In this document: positions 44,106-53,351 of the stretch, one piece after another
Numbering within the stretch: the stretch's first letter is position 1
Layout: the number at the start of each line of letters is the position of its first letter
Source of the DNA: Haladaptatus cibarius D43
GTDB lineage: Archaea; Halobacteriota; Halobacteria; Halobacteriales; Haladaptataceae
DNA: 64,000 nucleotides
Assembly (NCBI RefSeq): GCF_000710615.1
Contig: NZ_JDTH01000002.1
Span: 62,001 to 126,000, forward strand
Direction: 5' to 3'
Made by a program: the position numbers and the translations under genes
Notes under the pieces: generated by a model
The model's input: only the letters and a program-made list of their open reading frames with translations
The model's database searches: none
What the model was told of the DNA's origin: nothing

Positions 44106-45260
44106 ATGGACTTCGAACTGACAAAAGAACAGCAAGCCATTCGAGACGAAGTGCGCAAGTTCGCGGAAAACGAGGTCGCCCCGGTTGCCAAGGAGTACGA
44201 CCAGAAAGAGGAGTATCCGTGGGAAATCATCGACAAAGCCGCCGAGATGGGCCTGACCGGCGCGAACATCCCAATCGAGTACGGTGGCGCGGGCTACTCG
44301 CCGCTCGAAGTCGCAATCATCGTAGAAGAACTGTTCGCCGTTGACGCAGGTATCGGCCTCTGTATCACGAGCACCGCGTTCGGTGGCGACGCCATCCGGG
44401 AGTTCGGAACCGAAGAACAGAAAAACGAGTACCTCACGCCAGTTGCAGAAGGCGAAGCCGTCATGGGTACCGCCATCAGCGAACCCGACACCGGTTCCGA
44501 CGTGTCGTCCGTCTCCACGACCGCCGAAAAAGATGGCGACGAATGGGTCGTAAACGGTAACAAAATGTGGATTACGAACGGCACCGTCGGCGACTTCTTC
44601 GTCGTGATGTGCAAGACCGACCCCGAGGCCGAAGACCGCTACTCCGGTTTCTCCCAAATCATCGTGGAATCCGACCGCGACGGCTTCGAGGCCGACAAGA
44701 TTACGGGCAAACTCGGCATTCGGGCTTCCGACACTGCCGAACTCATCTTCGACGACGTGCGCGTTCCTGAGGAAAATCTCGTCGGCACGCGCGGCATGGG
44801 CTTCCTTCAGCTTATGCAGTTCTTCGACGAAACTCGAACCGCAGTCGCAGCGCAGGGTGTCGGTATCGCCAAGGGTGCCTGCGAACAGGCGCTTTCCTAC
44901 GCAGAGGAACGCGAGCAGTTCGGTCGCTCCATCAGCGACTTCCAAGCCATTCAGCACAAACTCGCCGACATGCACACGAAGACGGAAGCGGCGCGCAACC
45001 TCACGTACAAGTCCGCGTGGAGTGTGGCGAACGAGGACGGCCAACTGACGCAACTCGCGTCGATGGCGAAAGAGTTCTCCTCGCGCATCGCAGTCGAATG
45101 CGCCGACGAAGCAGTGCAGATTCACGGCGGGTCGGGCTACGTCAACGACTTCGACGCGGAGCGGTTCTACCGGGACGCCAAGATCACCCAGATTTACGAG
45201 GGAACGACGGAAATCCAGAAAAACATCATCGCGCGCGAACTCCTCGGCAAAGGGTTCTAA
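44106..45260 (+). CDS. Acyl-CoA dehydrogenase
   Basis: The 384-residue flavoprotein catalyses the first step of beta-oxidation. MDFELTKEQQAIRDEVRKF is the usual start. The middle beta domain has GTAISEPDTGSDVSS and NGNKMWITNG. The C-terminal helical domain includes REQFGRSISDFQAIQHKLADM and the signature QIHGGSGYVNDFDAERFYRD. The conserved YEGTTEIQKN near the end carries the catalytic glutamate. It is divergently transcribed from the hydroxyacyl-CoA dehydrogenase/hydratase gene, so both may share one control region. An ATTTATCC box lies about 25 bases before the start. Confidence 0.93.
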   Translation: MDFELTKEQQAIRDEVRKFAENEVAPVAKEYDQKEEYPWEIIDKAAEMGLTGANIPIEYGGAGYSPLEVAIIVEELFAVDAGIGLCITSTAFGGDAIREFGTEEQKNEYLTPVAEGEAVMGTAISEPDTGSDVSSVSTTAEKDGDEWVVNGNKMWITNGTVGDFFVVMCKTDPEAEDRYSGFSQIIVESDRDGFEADKITGKLGIRASDTAELIFDDVRVPEENLVGTRGMGFLQLMQFFDETRTAVAAQGVGIAKGACEQALSYAEEREQFGRSISDFQAIQHKLADMHTKTEAARNLTYKSAWSVANEDGQLTQLASMAKEFSSRIAVECADEAVQIHGGSGYVNDFDAERFYRDAKITQIYEGTTEIQKNIIARELLGKGF

Positions 45261-45329
45261 CTCGCGCCCAGCGATTGCCTAAGTGCTTAGGCGTTGCCCT
45301 TTTTATGGTATGTGACGACTACGCAGACG

Positions 45330-45683
45330 ATGAGCTCTGACTCGACAGACCTGCCGAGTACAGGCACGAACAGCATTGGGTCAGACGACCTTGACGCCTT
45401 GATGGAATTGCTCGCGGATCATCGCCGTCGATACGCGCTCTACTACCTTCAAAATCAGGAGTCCGAGGTCGAGATAGACGAACTCGCCGGTCGAATCGCG
45501 GAGTGGGATTCGGATGCGAATGACAGAGAACGCATCCTAACCGAATTACGACACAAACATCTGCCGAAGATGGAAGAAGTCGGCATTATCGAACGAGACG
45601 GCGACGAAGTACGGCGTGAGGACGCAAACGACCCAATCGACCGGTATCTCGACCTCGCTGGCGAGGTCGAAGAACTCCCGTAA
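45330..45683 (+). CDS. DUF7344-type winged-helix protein
   Basis: ATG 45330 gives 117 residues. After a Ser/Thr-rich start, the sequence DALMELLADHRRRYALYYLQNQE is the standard beginning of the haloarchaeal DUF7344 winged helix, followed by EIDELAGRIAEWDSDAND, RERILTELRHKHLPKMEEVGIIERDGDEV and a short acidic tail. It is a putative DNA-binding regulator, as in the central domain of the 39537-40733 protein. It lies 69 bases after the acyl-CoA dehydrogenase and may control nearby genes. Confidence 0.8.
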   Translation: MSSDSTDLPSTGTNSIGSDDLDALMELLADHRRRYALYYLQNQESEVEIDELAGRIAEWDSDANDRERILTELRHKHLPKMEEVGIIERDGDEVRREDANDPIDRYLDLAGEVEELP

Positions 45684-45912
45684 TTTTTCTATCGCGTGTG
45701 GTAGTTGGAGAATATTCTGGAAGTGTCTGAATAAATCGGAAAAATGCCCTAATACACACAAAAATATAAAATATCACCAAACAATTATTTTCTATCTGTT
45801 TTCTCTGCCGTTTATCCCCTTATTGGTGTCGTTTCTGTAGAACCGCTGCACTAATCTAGACGCTAACATCTATCACAATATTAAAGTTAATATAAATTTA
45901 TATTAGAGTAAA

Positions 45913-46812
45913 CATCGGAAAATCCAACGAGACGTTCCTTTTTGAAGGGCGCAGGGGCCGCTCTAGGCGGACTTGCACTGACGACACCGACCGTTTCGGC
46001 GAGCGCATCCGAAGACCGGTATATCATCGGCCTGCAATCGGCGACGGAAAGCGATTTGGCCGGACTCGACATCGTCCATCGACTCGACCAAATCGATATT
46101 GCCATCGTCAAAGGTGAGGACGCACAGGTTCGGGGTACGCGCTACTCGAAAGACGTGGACGTCGCGCACACGCTTCCCGAAGTTGAGTTCGACGCCCGGG
46201 GACGATACGGCCGCGGGTAACGATTCCACGAACCTCGACGCCGACGGCGACGTCATCAGCCTCCCGAACGAGGCGGACAACGTCATGAGTATCAGCGCGA
46301 CCGGTTCAATCGGCTACCGCTGGGACGACCCCGGCAACAGCGGCGAGAATCGGAACTATCGTGCCGCACTCCGTCACCTCCGCGAACCGACGACCGAACC
46401 GGCATTCTACACGAACTACGGGGCGGAAGCGGTGGACATCAGCGCGCCCGGCGGAAACGCCGACCAATCGGCTATCGGTACGGACGTGAACTGGCAGTAC
46501 GACCTCGTGCTAAACACCATTTTCTCCGAAGAAAATGGCGAACGAGTTGCCGATTACGGCTGGAAGGCAGGAACCAACATGGCCGCCCCACAGGTGACCG
46601 CAGTGGCTGCACTGGTTAAAAGCGTCAATCCGTCTGCAACGCCGAAAGAAATCAGAGCGCACCTCGAATCGACGGCGCGCGACCTCGACAACCCGACCTA
46701 TCACGGCGAGGGGTACCTCAATACGGTGCGCGCCGTGTGGAAGGAAATCAGAGACGACCATGACGATGACCGCGGACGACACCATCGGGGCGGTCACGAC
46801 CGCGACGACTGA
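45913..46812 (+). pseudogene. Subtilisin-like (S8) protease pseudogene, tandem copy 1
   Basis: This is a decayed copy of the intact protease at 46921-48375. The start region matches the Tat signal of copy 2, but the ATG is lost and one base is missing. The propeptide-like part (SEDRYIIGLQSATESDLAGL..DIVHRLDQIDIAIVKGEDAQV) is in one frame and ends at 46220. A deletion of about 570 bases relative to copy 2 removed the catalytic Asp and His region. The C-terminal part resumes in another frame (NEADNVMSISATGSIGYRWDD). The catalytic serine position reads AGTNMAAPQV instead of GTSMA. It cannot make an active protease. Confidence 0.85.
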
Positions 46813-46892
46813 TCAGTTTACGATCTGTCGCTTTTAGTACAAACTTCAGTAAACGTTCTCCTATTTCAATCAATATGAAGTATTAACACTGA

Positions 46893-46899
46893 TATATAT
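46893..46899 (+). promoter_or_regulatory. TATA-like box of the intact subtilase gene
   Basis: TATATAT at 46893-46899 lies about 25 bases before ATG 46921, predicting a leaderless message. Copy 3 has a related GATATAG about 27 bases before its start, and both copies share the bases AAGTGG or AGTGG directly before the ATG. Confidence 0.5.
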
Positions 46900-46920
46900 G
46901 AAGCCATATTCAACAAGTGG

Positions 46921-48375
46921 ATGTCAAAAGATACCACACGACGCTCCTTTTTGAAGGGTGCAGGAATGGCACTGGGTGGCCTCGCACTGACGACGCAGTC
47001 GGTTTCGGCAAGTTCGACGGAAGACAGATATATCATCGACCTTGAAGACGCATCGGACGGCGTTCTCGATGGTCTGACCGTCGTCCACCGACTAGACCAA
47101 ATCGGTATCGCAGTGGTCGAAGGCGAGGAAAGTCAGGTGCAGGGCACGCGCTACTCCAAAGACGTTGAGATGGAACTCAGTCAGGCGGACAAGGAGTACG
47201 ACGAGGACGATGACGACGATGATGAGGATGACGACGAAGATGGCTCGTCCAAACCCTCGCGCTTCGACCTTCAATGGGACAAGCAGGCCCAAGAAGTGCT
47301 CGAAGCACACGAGGAAACTCGTGGCGAGGGAACTCGTGTCTCGGTCATCGACTCGGGTGCCTTGGAAACGCACCCAGACCTCGCTGGCGTCCTCAACACC
47401 GACCTTTCGAAGAACTTCACGGGCGATGGTGGGGACTACAACCCGATTATCAGCGACCACGGCACCCACGTCTCCGGAATCATCGCCGCAGATGGGTCGA
47501 GCGAGGACGGTATCCTCGGTACTGCGCCGGAAACCGACCTCGTCGCGCTTCGAGTGTTTACCGGCCCGTTCGCCACCTTCGGCGACATCATCGCGGCGAT
47601 GGTGTTCAGCGCGGACATCGAATCCGACGTGGCCAACATGAGTCTCGGTGCGTACCCACTCCCGAAGGACGCTGACACGGCACTACTCCGAGACTCCATC
47701 GAACGTGCATCCAGCTACGCAAACGAGCAGGGGACGCTCATCGTCGCGGCGGCGGGCAACGACGGCGTCAACCTCGACACCGACGGCGACGTTATCAGTC
47801 TGCCGAACGAGGCGGACAACGTCATGAGTATCAGCGCGACCGGCCCAATCGGCTACCGCTGGGACGACGTGCCGAAAGAGGAGGAAGACGACGAAGACGA
47901 GGACGATGACGCGCTCGAAAACCTGAGAAAGCCGACGACGACGCCAGCACCGTACACAAACTACGGTGAGAAGGCGGTGGACATGAGCGCACCCGGCGGC
48001 AACTACGACGAAAGCGCGCCGGACACGGAGAACTGGCAGTACGACATGGTTCTCAGTACGATTTTCGAGTGGGGCGACAATGGAATGGTTCCCGCCTACG
48101 GCTGGAAATCCGGAACCAGCATGGCCGCGCCGCAGGTTGCGGCGACTGCCGCACTCGTGAAAAGTGAGAATCCGAACGCGACACCCGCTCAAATCCGCAG
48201 ACACCTCATAGCGACCGCCGAGGACGTTGACCAGCCGACCTACAGCGGCGAGGGTCACCTTGACACGGAAGAGGCAGTCGAGGAAGAAATCGAGGATTCC
48301 GACGATGACGAGGACGACTACGAAGACGATGACGAGGACTACGATGACGACAACCACGAGGAAGACGACGACTGA
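46921..48375 (+). CDS. Subtilisin-like serine protease (halolysin-type), intact copy 2
   Basis: The 484-residue protein has a twin-arginine signal (TTRRSFLKGAG..). A propeptide-like domain (about 33-90) follows, then an acidic run (residues 94-107), then the S8 catalytic domain. The triad and oxyanion residue are visible: Asp144 in VSVIDSGALETHPD, His180 in DHGTHVSG, Asn280 in VAAAGNDGV and Ser400 in KSGTSMAAPQ. Two more Asp/Glu-rich stretches occur near 320-331 and 458-484. It should be exported folded and act outside the cell. It is flanked on both sides by decayed relatives, and no C-terminal PPC or polycystic domain is present, unlike classical halolysins. Confidence 0.9.
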   Translation: MSKDTTRRSFLKGAGMALGGLALTTQSVSASSTEDRYIIDLEDASDGVLDGLTVVHRLDQIGIAVVEGEESQVQGTRYSKDVEMELSQADKEYDEDDDDDDEDDDEDGSSKPSRFDLQWDKQAQEVLEAHEETRGEGTRVSVIDSGALETHPDLAGVLNTDLSKNFTGDGGDYNPIISDHGTHVSGIIAADGSSEDGILGTAPETDLVALRVFTGPFATFGDIIAAMVFSADIESDVANMSLGAYPLPKDADTALLRDSIERASSYANEQGTLIVAAAGNDGVNLDTDGDVISLPNEADNVMSISATGPIGYRWDDVPKEEEDDEDEDDDALENLRKPTTTPAPYTNYGEKAVDMSAPGGNYDESAPDTENWQYDMVLSTIFEWGDNGMVPAYGWKSGTSMAAPQVAATAALVKSENPNATPAQIRRHLIATAEDVDQPTYSGEGHLDTEEAVEEEIEDSDDDEDDYEDDDEDYDDDNHEEDDD

Positions 48376-48478
48376 TTCGGTTCGTCGTTCGTCGTTGGCA
48401 TAAAATTTCTCGTCCAGTTTCTATATAAATCATGTTATATGTAACCACTGATATAGTGCCACACAAATGTGAAAGTGG

Positions 48479-49823
48479 ATGTCAAAAGATACCACACGAC
48501 GTTCTTTCTTGAAATCCGCAGGGGTGGCATTGAGCAGTCTTGCACTGACGACGCAGTCGGTTTCGGCGAGTTCGACGGAAAACAGATATATCATCGACCT
48601 CGAAGACGCATCGGACGACGTTCTTTCCGATCTCACCGTCGTCCATCGACTCGACCAAATCGGCATCGCGGTCGTTGAAGGCGAAGAGAGTCAGGTGAGT
48701 GGCACGCGCTACTCCAAAGACGTCGAGATGGAACTCAATCAAGCAGAAGTCGAGGACAATGGGAACGGCGACGAACCCGGCCCGCACAAGCTTTCACAAC
48801 TTCAGTGGGACAAACAGGCCCAAGGAACCGACGGCGTTCACGGTACCACGCGTGGCGGGGGAACCCGCGTGTCGGTCATCGACTCGGGTGCCTTGGAAAC
48901 GCACCCAGCCCTCGCTAGCGTCCTCAACACCGACCTTTCGAAGAACTTCACGGGCGACGGGGGGACTACAACCCGATTATCAGCGACCACGGCATCCACG
49001 TCTCCGGAATCATCGCGGGAGACGACACTAACGGGAGTGGAATCTTCGGCACCGCACCCGGAACCGACCTCGTCGCGCTTCGGGTGTTTACCGGCCGTTC
49101 GCCACCTTCGGCGACATCATCGCGGCGATGGTGTTTAGCGCGGATATCGAATCCGACGTGGCCAACATGAGTCTCGGCGCATATCCACTGCCGGACAGCA
49201 CCGACACCGAACTGCTTCAGGAGTCCATCGAGCGCGCATCGAGCTACGCAAACGAGCAGGGGACGCTCATCGTCGCGGCGGCGGGCAACGACGGCGTCAA
49301 CCTCGACACCGACGGCGACGTTATCAGTCTGCCGAACGAGGCGGACAACGTCATGAGCATCAGCGCGACTGGCTCAATCGGCTACCGCTGGAACGACCCC
49401 GGCAACGGACGACGGATTCGGAACTACCACGCCGCGTTCAACCATCTTGAGGAACCGACGACGACGCCAGCGCCCTACACGAACTACGGCGAGGAGGCTA
49501 TCGACATCAGCGCGGAGGGTGGCAACGCCATCCCTTCGGAACCCGAGGGTGAGAACTGGCAGTACAACATGGTTCTCAGTACGATTTTCGAGTGGGGAGA
49601 CGATGGAATGGTTCCCGCCTACGGCTGGAAAGCCGGAAGCAGCATGGCCGCACCACAGGTTTCGGCCGCCGCCGCGCTCGTCAAGAGCGTCAATCCAGAC
49701 GCCACGCCGAGCCAAATCCGTACTCATCTTGAATCGACCGGCGAGGACGTTGGACAGCCAAGTTACAGCGGCAAGGGTCACCTCGACGCCCGCGCGGCAG
49801 TCGATACGGAAATCGACAACTGA
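48479..49823 (+). pseudogene. Subtilisin-like protease copy 3 with two frameshifts
   Basis: It is closely related to copy 2 along its whole length. Reading from ATG 48479 the signal, propeptide and catalytic Asp region (VSVIDSGALETHPALAS) are in frame. One base is missing at a run of six Gs (48959-48964), and another at 49095-49096, where CCG replaces CCCG. The second shift leads to the frame that ends at 49823. The His region reads DHGIHVSG (Thr to Ile next to the catalytic His) and the Ser region AGSSMAAPQV. Both losses are in short homopolymers, so sequencing error is a real alternative to true decay. Confidence 0.75.
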
Positions 49824-49939
49824 ACGGTTACTCTGGTAGTCAACTATTTTATTCGGATAATCGCTTGAATGCGTCTGAACTAGTAACCCTGTACAAAACT
49901 TTTATTCCCATTTCTTATACTGCATCCAATAGACACAGT

Positions 49940-50340
49940 ATGGCACAAAATACAGAGAGAGTTGTCCGAGAAGAATTCGGCCGAACAGCGATATGGCTCT
50001 TCTTCAGTCTTCTTGGCTGGAGTTTGATTATCCAGTACACTCCCGATTTCGAACCACGACTGATAATCTATATTGGAATCGTAATTGCCACAGCTATCGC
50101 TATGTCCATTGTTGTCGTTGCTATCCGACTAATGACCGGTAAGGAACTCAAAGGCGGAACTGAATCAAAGGATTTGATTCTCATAACGACCTCGTTTCGG
50201 AATACAGTATCGCTACATTCTTCGTCGACTGGCGGTGGGCGTTCGCTCCCCTTGCAATCGGTTCTGCGCTCGGAACGCTTGCGATGCTCCGACTTCGAGT
50301 ACTTCCGGACGCCGAAAAGCTCGCGGGCGGGAACCGCTGA
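49940..50340 (+). pseudogene. Frameshifted small membrane protein
   Basis: ATG 49940 (MAQNTERVVREEFGRTAIWL) begins a protein with two membrane helices (WLFFSLLGWSLIIQ and IGIVIATAIAMSIVVVAI). After GTESK near 50168 the frame becomes implausible. A frame shifted by one base reads GFDSHNDLVSEYSIATFF and a third helix WAFAPLAIGSALGTLAML, ending at TGA 50338-50340. One A lost from AAAA at 50167-50169 would explain it. Function is unknown. The error-or-decay question is the same as for the neighbouring protease. Confidence 0.65.
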
Positions 50341-50362
50341 TTGTCTTTTTCTTGGCTCTACC

Positions 50363-50953
50363 TCAGTCAGCCTCGTACTCCGCCCAGATGTATCGCGTCG
50401 CCAGCGACCGATACGGCCGCCACGCCTCGGCGATGTCGCGCATCTCCGCGCGAGTCATCTCCTCGCCGTCGCCGTACAGTTGTTCGATACCGCGCCGAAC
50501 CGCGAGGTCACCGAGGGGAAGCACGTCCTCGCGTTCGAGGACGAACAGGAGGTACATCCGGGCAGTCCAGTCGCCGACGCCCTTGATTTCGGTGAGTCGG
50601 GAGACGACTTCTTCGTCCGAGCAGTCGGCCAATCCGGATTTAGTGTAGTCGTCGCGCTGGAAGGCTCGGGCCGAGTTTTTGATGTACTCTACTTTCGTGC
50701 GCGAGAGGCCCGCATCCCGAAGTTTTTCCTCGCTCGCGGCCAGCACGGTTTCGGGCGTCACCTCGTGGTCTAGCACGTCGAAGACCCGCTTTTTGACGGC
50801 CTTCGCGCTCGCCGTCGAGAGCTGTTGGTTGATAATCGAAATACAGAGTCGTTCGAATTCGCTCCAACTGCGCTCCGTGTGCGGGTCGTGTTTGTCGAGC
50901 AGAGCCGCCATCACCGGGTCAGTTCGGAGCGTGGAAAGGGCATCGTCGTTCAT
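50363..50953 (-). CDS. DNA-3-methyladenine glycosylase (AlkA/HhH-GPD family)
   Basis: ATG 50953 gives 196 residues. The helix-hairpin-helix plus GPD motif is clear: EIKGVGDWTARMYLLFVLER, followed by LPLGDLAVRRG, where the Asp is the catalytic residue. It starts MNDDALSTLRTDPVMAALLD and contains LCISIINQQLSTASAKAVKKR, the usual QQLS..A segment. The enzyme removes alkylated purines from DNA in base excision repair. A longer frame to 51292 exists, but its N-terminal part is not family-like. Confidence 0.88.
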   Translation of the reverse strand: MNDDALSTLRTDPVMAALLDKHDPHTERSWSEFERLCISIINQQLSTASAKAVKKRVFDVLDHEVTPETVLAASEEKLRDAGLSRTKVEYIKNSARAFQRDDYTKSGLADCSDEEVVSRLTEIKGVGDWTARMYLLFVLEREDVLPLGDLAVRRGIEQLYGDGEEMTRAEMRDIAEAWRPYRSLATRYIWAEYEAD

Positions 50954-51033
50954 GAGTTGTCGTGTCACTGGTCGCGTTCGACAGTCGGTAGGGACGAGTC
51001 GAGAAAAGGTGTTTCTATCCGGTTCGCGTTTCG

Positions 51034-51837
51034 TTACGACGACGAACGTGGGTCTTCCGCGAGAAACCACGTCGCAAAACCGTTCGGGTTCGGCTCCGTT
51101 TCGGCTCGGTACTTCGACCATTCGATGAAAACCTTTCCGAGAACGACCAACGTCACGAACGACAGTACGACGGCTTCGTCGGGGATATGCAGGTTCGTTT
51201 GTTGAATAATCGCGCCGATGGCGAGAAGACAGAGAACACCGACGAAGAGCAGACACATGACGTAACAGAATGCAAAGAAGATGACTCGGCATGGTATTTC
51301 GAGAACCATGTGGGCGGACATCTCCTCGTACTGCCGGTCGGCGAAGAACTCACGCCGGAGTTCGAACAGATGCGACCCGGCGATTGCGACGGCTGTTCCG
51401 GCGAGTGAAAGGGAGTGCGTTGACAGGAGGTTGAGGGTGTTATCGAACATGAGCACAGGTTGGACTAACAGGCCGATTCCCCAAACGAGGGACAGCCCGG
51501 TAAGGCGGAAATTCCGGGGATACATCGGTGGCAACGATTCGAAGAGGGAGATGGTTCGCGGTTCGCCACCCCATCGGGATTCGTCGCGCGCTTTATCCCG
51601 ACTGACGCCGGGGAGCGTCATCGTGCGACCCTTCGCTATGAGTGGGCGCTGGGCGAACAGCGCCGCACTGCCGTAGGTGAACAGGAGTATCCATATCTCT
51701 ATCCAGTAAATGGCGAACAACTCGCTGATTCGCCAGTCCAACCAGATGATACCACCTAGCGGGAGAAGATTCGCAAGAAGGGTTGGTGCAAATCCGACAC
51801 GAGATGCAGGTGTGTTTTCGTGTCTGTTCGCTTGCAT
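51034..51837 (-). CDS. Polytopic membrane protein (DUF6498-like)
   Basis: The 267-residue protein has five to seven predicted membrane helices, including LLANLLPLGGIIWLDW, LFAIYWIEIWILLFTYG, and IFFAFCYVMCLLFVGVLCLL. The WRISELFAIYWIEIWILL core is a hallmark of a haloarchaeal and bacterial membrane family that I recall as DUF6498. The C-terminus is soluble (AEDPRSSS). It is on the same strand as the RimK-like gene and 17 bases downstream of it, so they could be co-transcribed. Function is unknown. Confidence 0.72.
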   Translation of the reverse strand: MQANRHENTPASRVGFAPTLLANLLPLGGIIWLDWRISELFAIYWIEIWILLFTYGSAALFAQRPLIAKGRTMTLPGVSRDKARDESRWGGEPRTISLFESLPPMYPRNFRLTGLSLVWGIGLLVQPVLMFDNTLNLLSTHSLSLAGTAVAIAGSHLFELRREFFADRQYEEMSAHMVLEIPCRVIFFAFCYVMCLLFVGVLCLLAIGAIIQQTNLHIPDEAVVLSFVTLVVLGKVFIEWSKYRAETEPNPNGFATWFLAEDPRSSS

Positions 51838-51854
51838 TCGTCTTCTGTCGCTCG

Positions 51855-53216
51855 TTACTCCAGTCGCTCTTCTTCTTCCTCTTCCATCTCGACTTCGTCG
51901 TCGTCGTCCACGCGACGGCGCACGTCAACTTGGTAGTGTTTCAGGATGTCGCGGCCCAGCAGCACCGGGTAGTCCATGTGGCTCCGGTCTTCGATGCTCG
52001 CGGTAACCGTGTGGCGGTTGCCGCCGACGCCGACGACGACGTCCACGACCGGACGCGACTTGCTGGATTTTCGGCTTCCGGATTTGACTCGCGTCATGCT
52101 CTTGATTGGGCCTGCGCCGATTTGGGCCGCGAGCTTCGTGTCGATGCTCGTCCGGGTTGCGCCCGTGTCGGATTTTGCGAGAACGGTTTCGGAACCGCTG
52201 GTTCCGCCCACCAGCACGTCTTCGGTGTAACCGATGACGATGGTTTCCGTCGGGTCAGGACTGGTGCTGACGGGCTTACACGACGGAACCGAATCGTCCA
52301 GTGTGACGGATAGTTCGTCGACACGGTCGTGGTCGACTTCGCCGCCTGCGGCTTCGATAGCGGCCTTCGCTATGTACGGGGCCGCGCTCCGACCAGTTGC
52401 TTTGTACAGTCCTTTGAATCCCGCAGTCGGGTTGACTTCGAGGACGTACCAGCCGTCGTTACCTTCGATGAGGTCAACGCCGGCGTAGTCGAGTCCGATA
52501 ACGTCGGTCGCTCGGCGAGCGATATCGACGACTTCGTCCGGCAGTTCGTGGGTCATGTCCTCCACGTCGCCGCCGAGCGCGACATTCGTTCGCCAGTCGT
52601 TTTCCGGCGCGTAGCGGTTCATCGCCCCGATGATTTGGTCACCGACGACGTAGACGCGAAGGTCGCGGTGTCGTCCCTCGTCTCGCTCGATGAGTTTCTG
52701 CAAGAACGCTTGTCGTTCCCCGACCCGCGGGTTGACCATCTCGTCCGCACCGACCTTCCACGTTCCGCCCCCGTGGGTTCCGATTGCGGTTTTGTACACC
52801 GCTTCGTCACCGAAATCCGGACGACCGTTGTTCAGTCGGTTGGTGTCGAGCGCGAGAAGTGCGTCTGGAACGGCGATACCGGCGTCGGCGAGTCTCGATG
52901 CGGTCGAGAATTTGTGAATCGCCGTCATCACGGCACACGGTCGATTGAGAACTGGGACGAGAGAGTCGTAGATGTTCGCTAACCCGAGTGCCTCGGATGG
53001 CTGTTCGGTGTTCGAAAGGAGAAGTCGGTTGGCGACAATATCAATATCTGGTTCGAGCGTGACCGCTCCGTCGTTGATGTCCACTGCTGTATTCTCGTGT
53101 CGAAGCCACTCCGGCTTGTGACCGAGGTCTTCGACAGCGTTACAGATTGCTTTCGTTTCCTTGCTGTTGTGTAGACTGAGTACCCCAACGCGAACAGGTG
53201 AGCCGTCGGCAGGCAT
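51855..53216 (-). CDS. RimK-type ATP-grasp ligase fused to retropepsin-like (RimB/zinc protease) domain
   Basis: The 453-residue protein joins two domains. Residues about 1-295 are a RimK-like ATP-grasp ligase: PDIDIVANRLLLSN, the lysine-containing AVYKTAIGTHGGGTWKV loop, and the Mg-binding DYAGVDLIEG and WYVLEVNPTAGF. Residues about 325-435 resemble the ATP-dependent zinc protease (RimB) family, a retropepsin-like fold, with DTGA at 350-353 and LLGRD at 419-423. In bacteria RimK adds glutamates to a ribosomal protein and RimB is a separate protein. Here they form one chain. A divergent aspartoacylase-like gene starts 136 bases away, echoing bacterial rimK neighbourhoods. The Glu-rich C-terminus is EMEEEEEERLE. 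Confidence 0.82.
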   Translation of the reverse strand: MPADGSPVRVGVLSLHNSKETKAICNAVEDLGHKPEWLRHENTAVDINDGAVTLEPDIDIVANRLLLSNTEQPSEALGLANIYDSLVPVLNRPCAVMTAIHKFSTASRLADAGIAVPDALLALDTNRLNNGRPDFGDEAVYKTAIGTHGGGTWKVGADEMVNPRVGERQAFLQKLIERDEGRHRDLRVYVVGDQIIGAMNRYAPENDWRTNVALGGDVEDMTHELPDEVVDIARRATDVIGLDYAGVDLIEGNDGWYVLEVNPTAGFKGLYKATGRSAAPYIAKAAIEAAGGEVDHDRVDELSVTLDDSVPSCKPVSTSPDPTETIVIGYTEDVLVGGTSGSETVLAKSDTGATRTSIDTKLAAQIGAGPIKSMTRVKSGSRKSSKSRPVVDVVVGVGGNRHTVTASIEDRSHMDYPVLLGRDILKHYQVDVRRRVDDDDEVEMEEEEEERLE

Positions 53217-53323
53217 GTATAGTACATTTCGGGGGTCCCGTCTTAAATCGTTCCCAGTCGATTTGAAGCGCCAACGAGCCTCATGCTAATAGTTTCGGCG
53301 ATGGACATGTGTAGTAGTATGTT

Positions 53324-53331
53324 TTTATACG
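53324..53331 (+). promoter_or_regulatory. TATA-like box for the aspartoacylase-like gene
   Basis: TTTATACG at 53324-53331 is centred about 25 bases before the ATG at 53352. The spacing predicts a leaderless transcript and supports the choice of that ATG over earlier ones in the same frame. Confidence 0.5.
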
Positions 53332-53351
53332 GTGACCCCCGAGTGCTGTAC

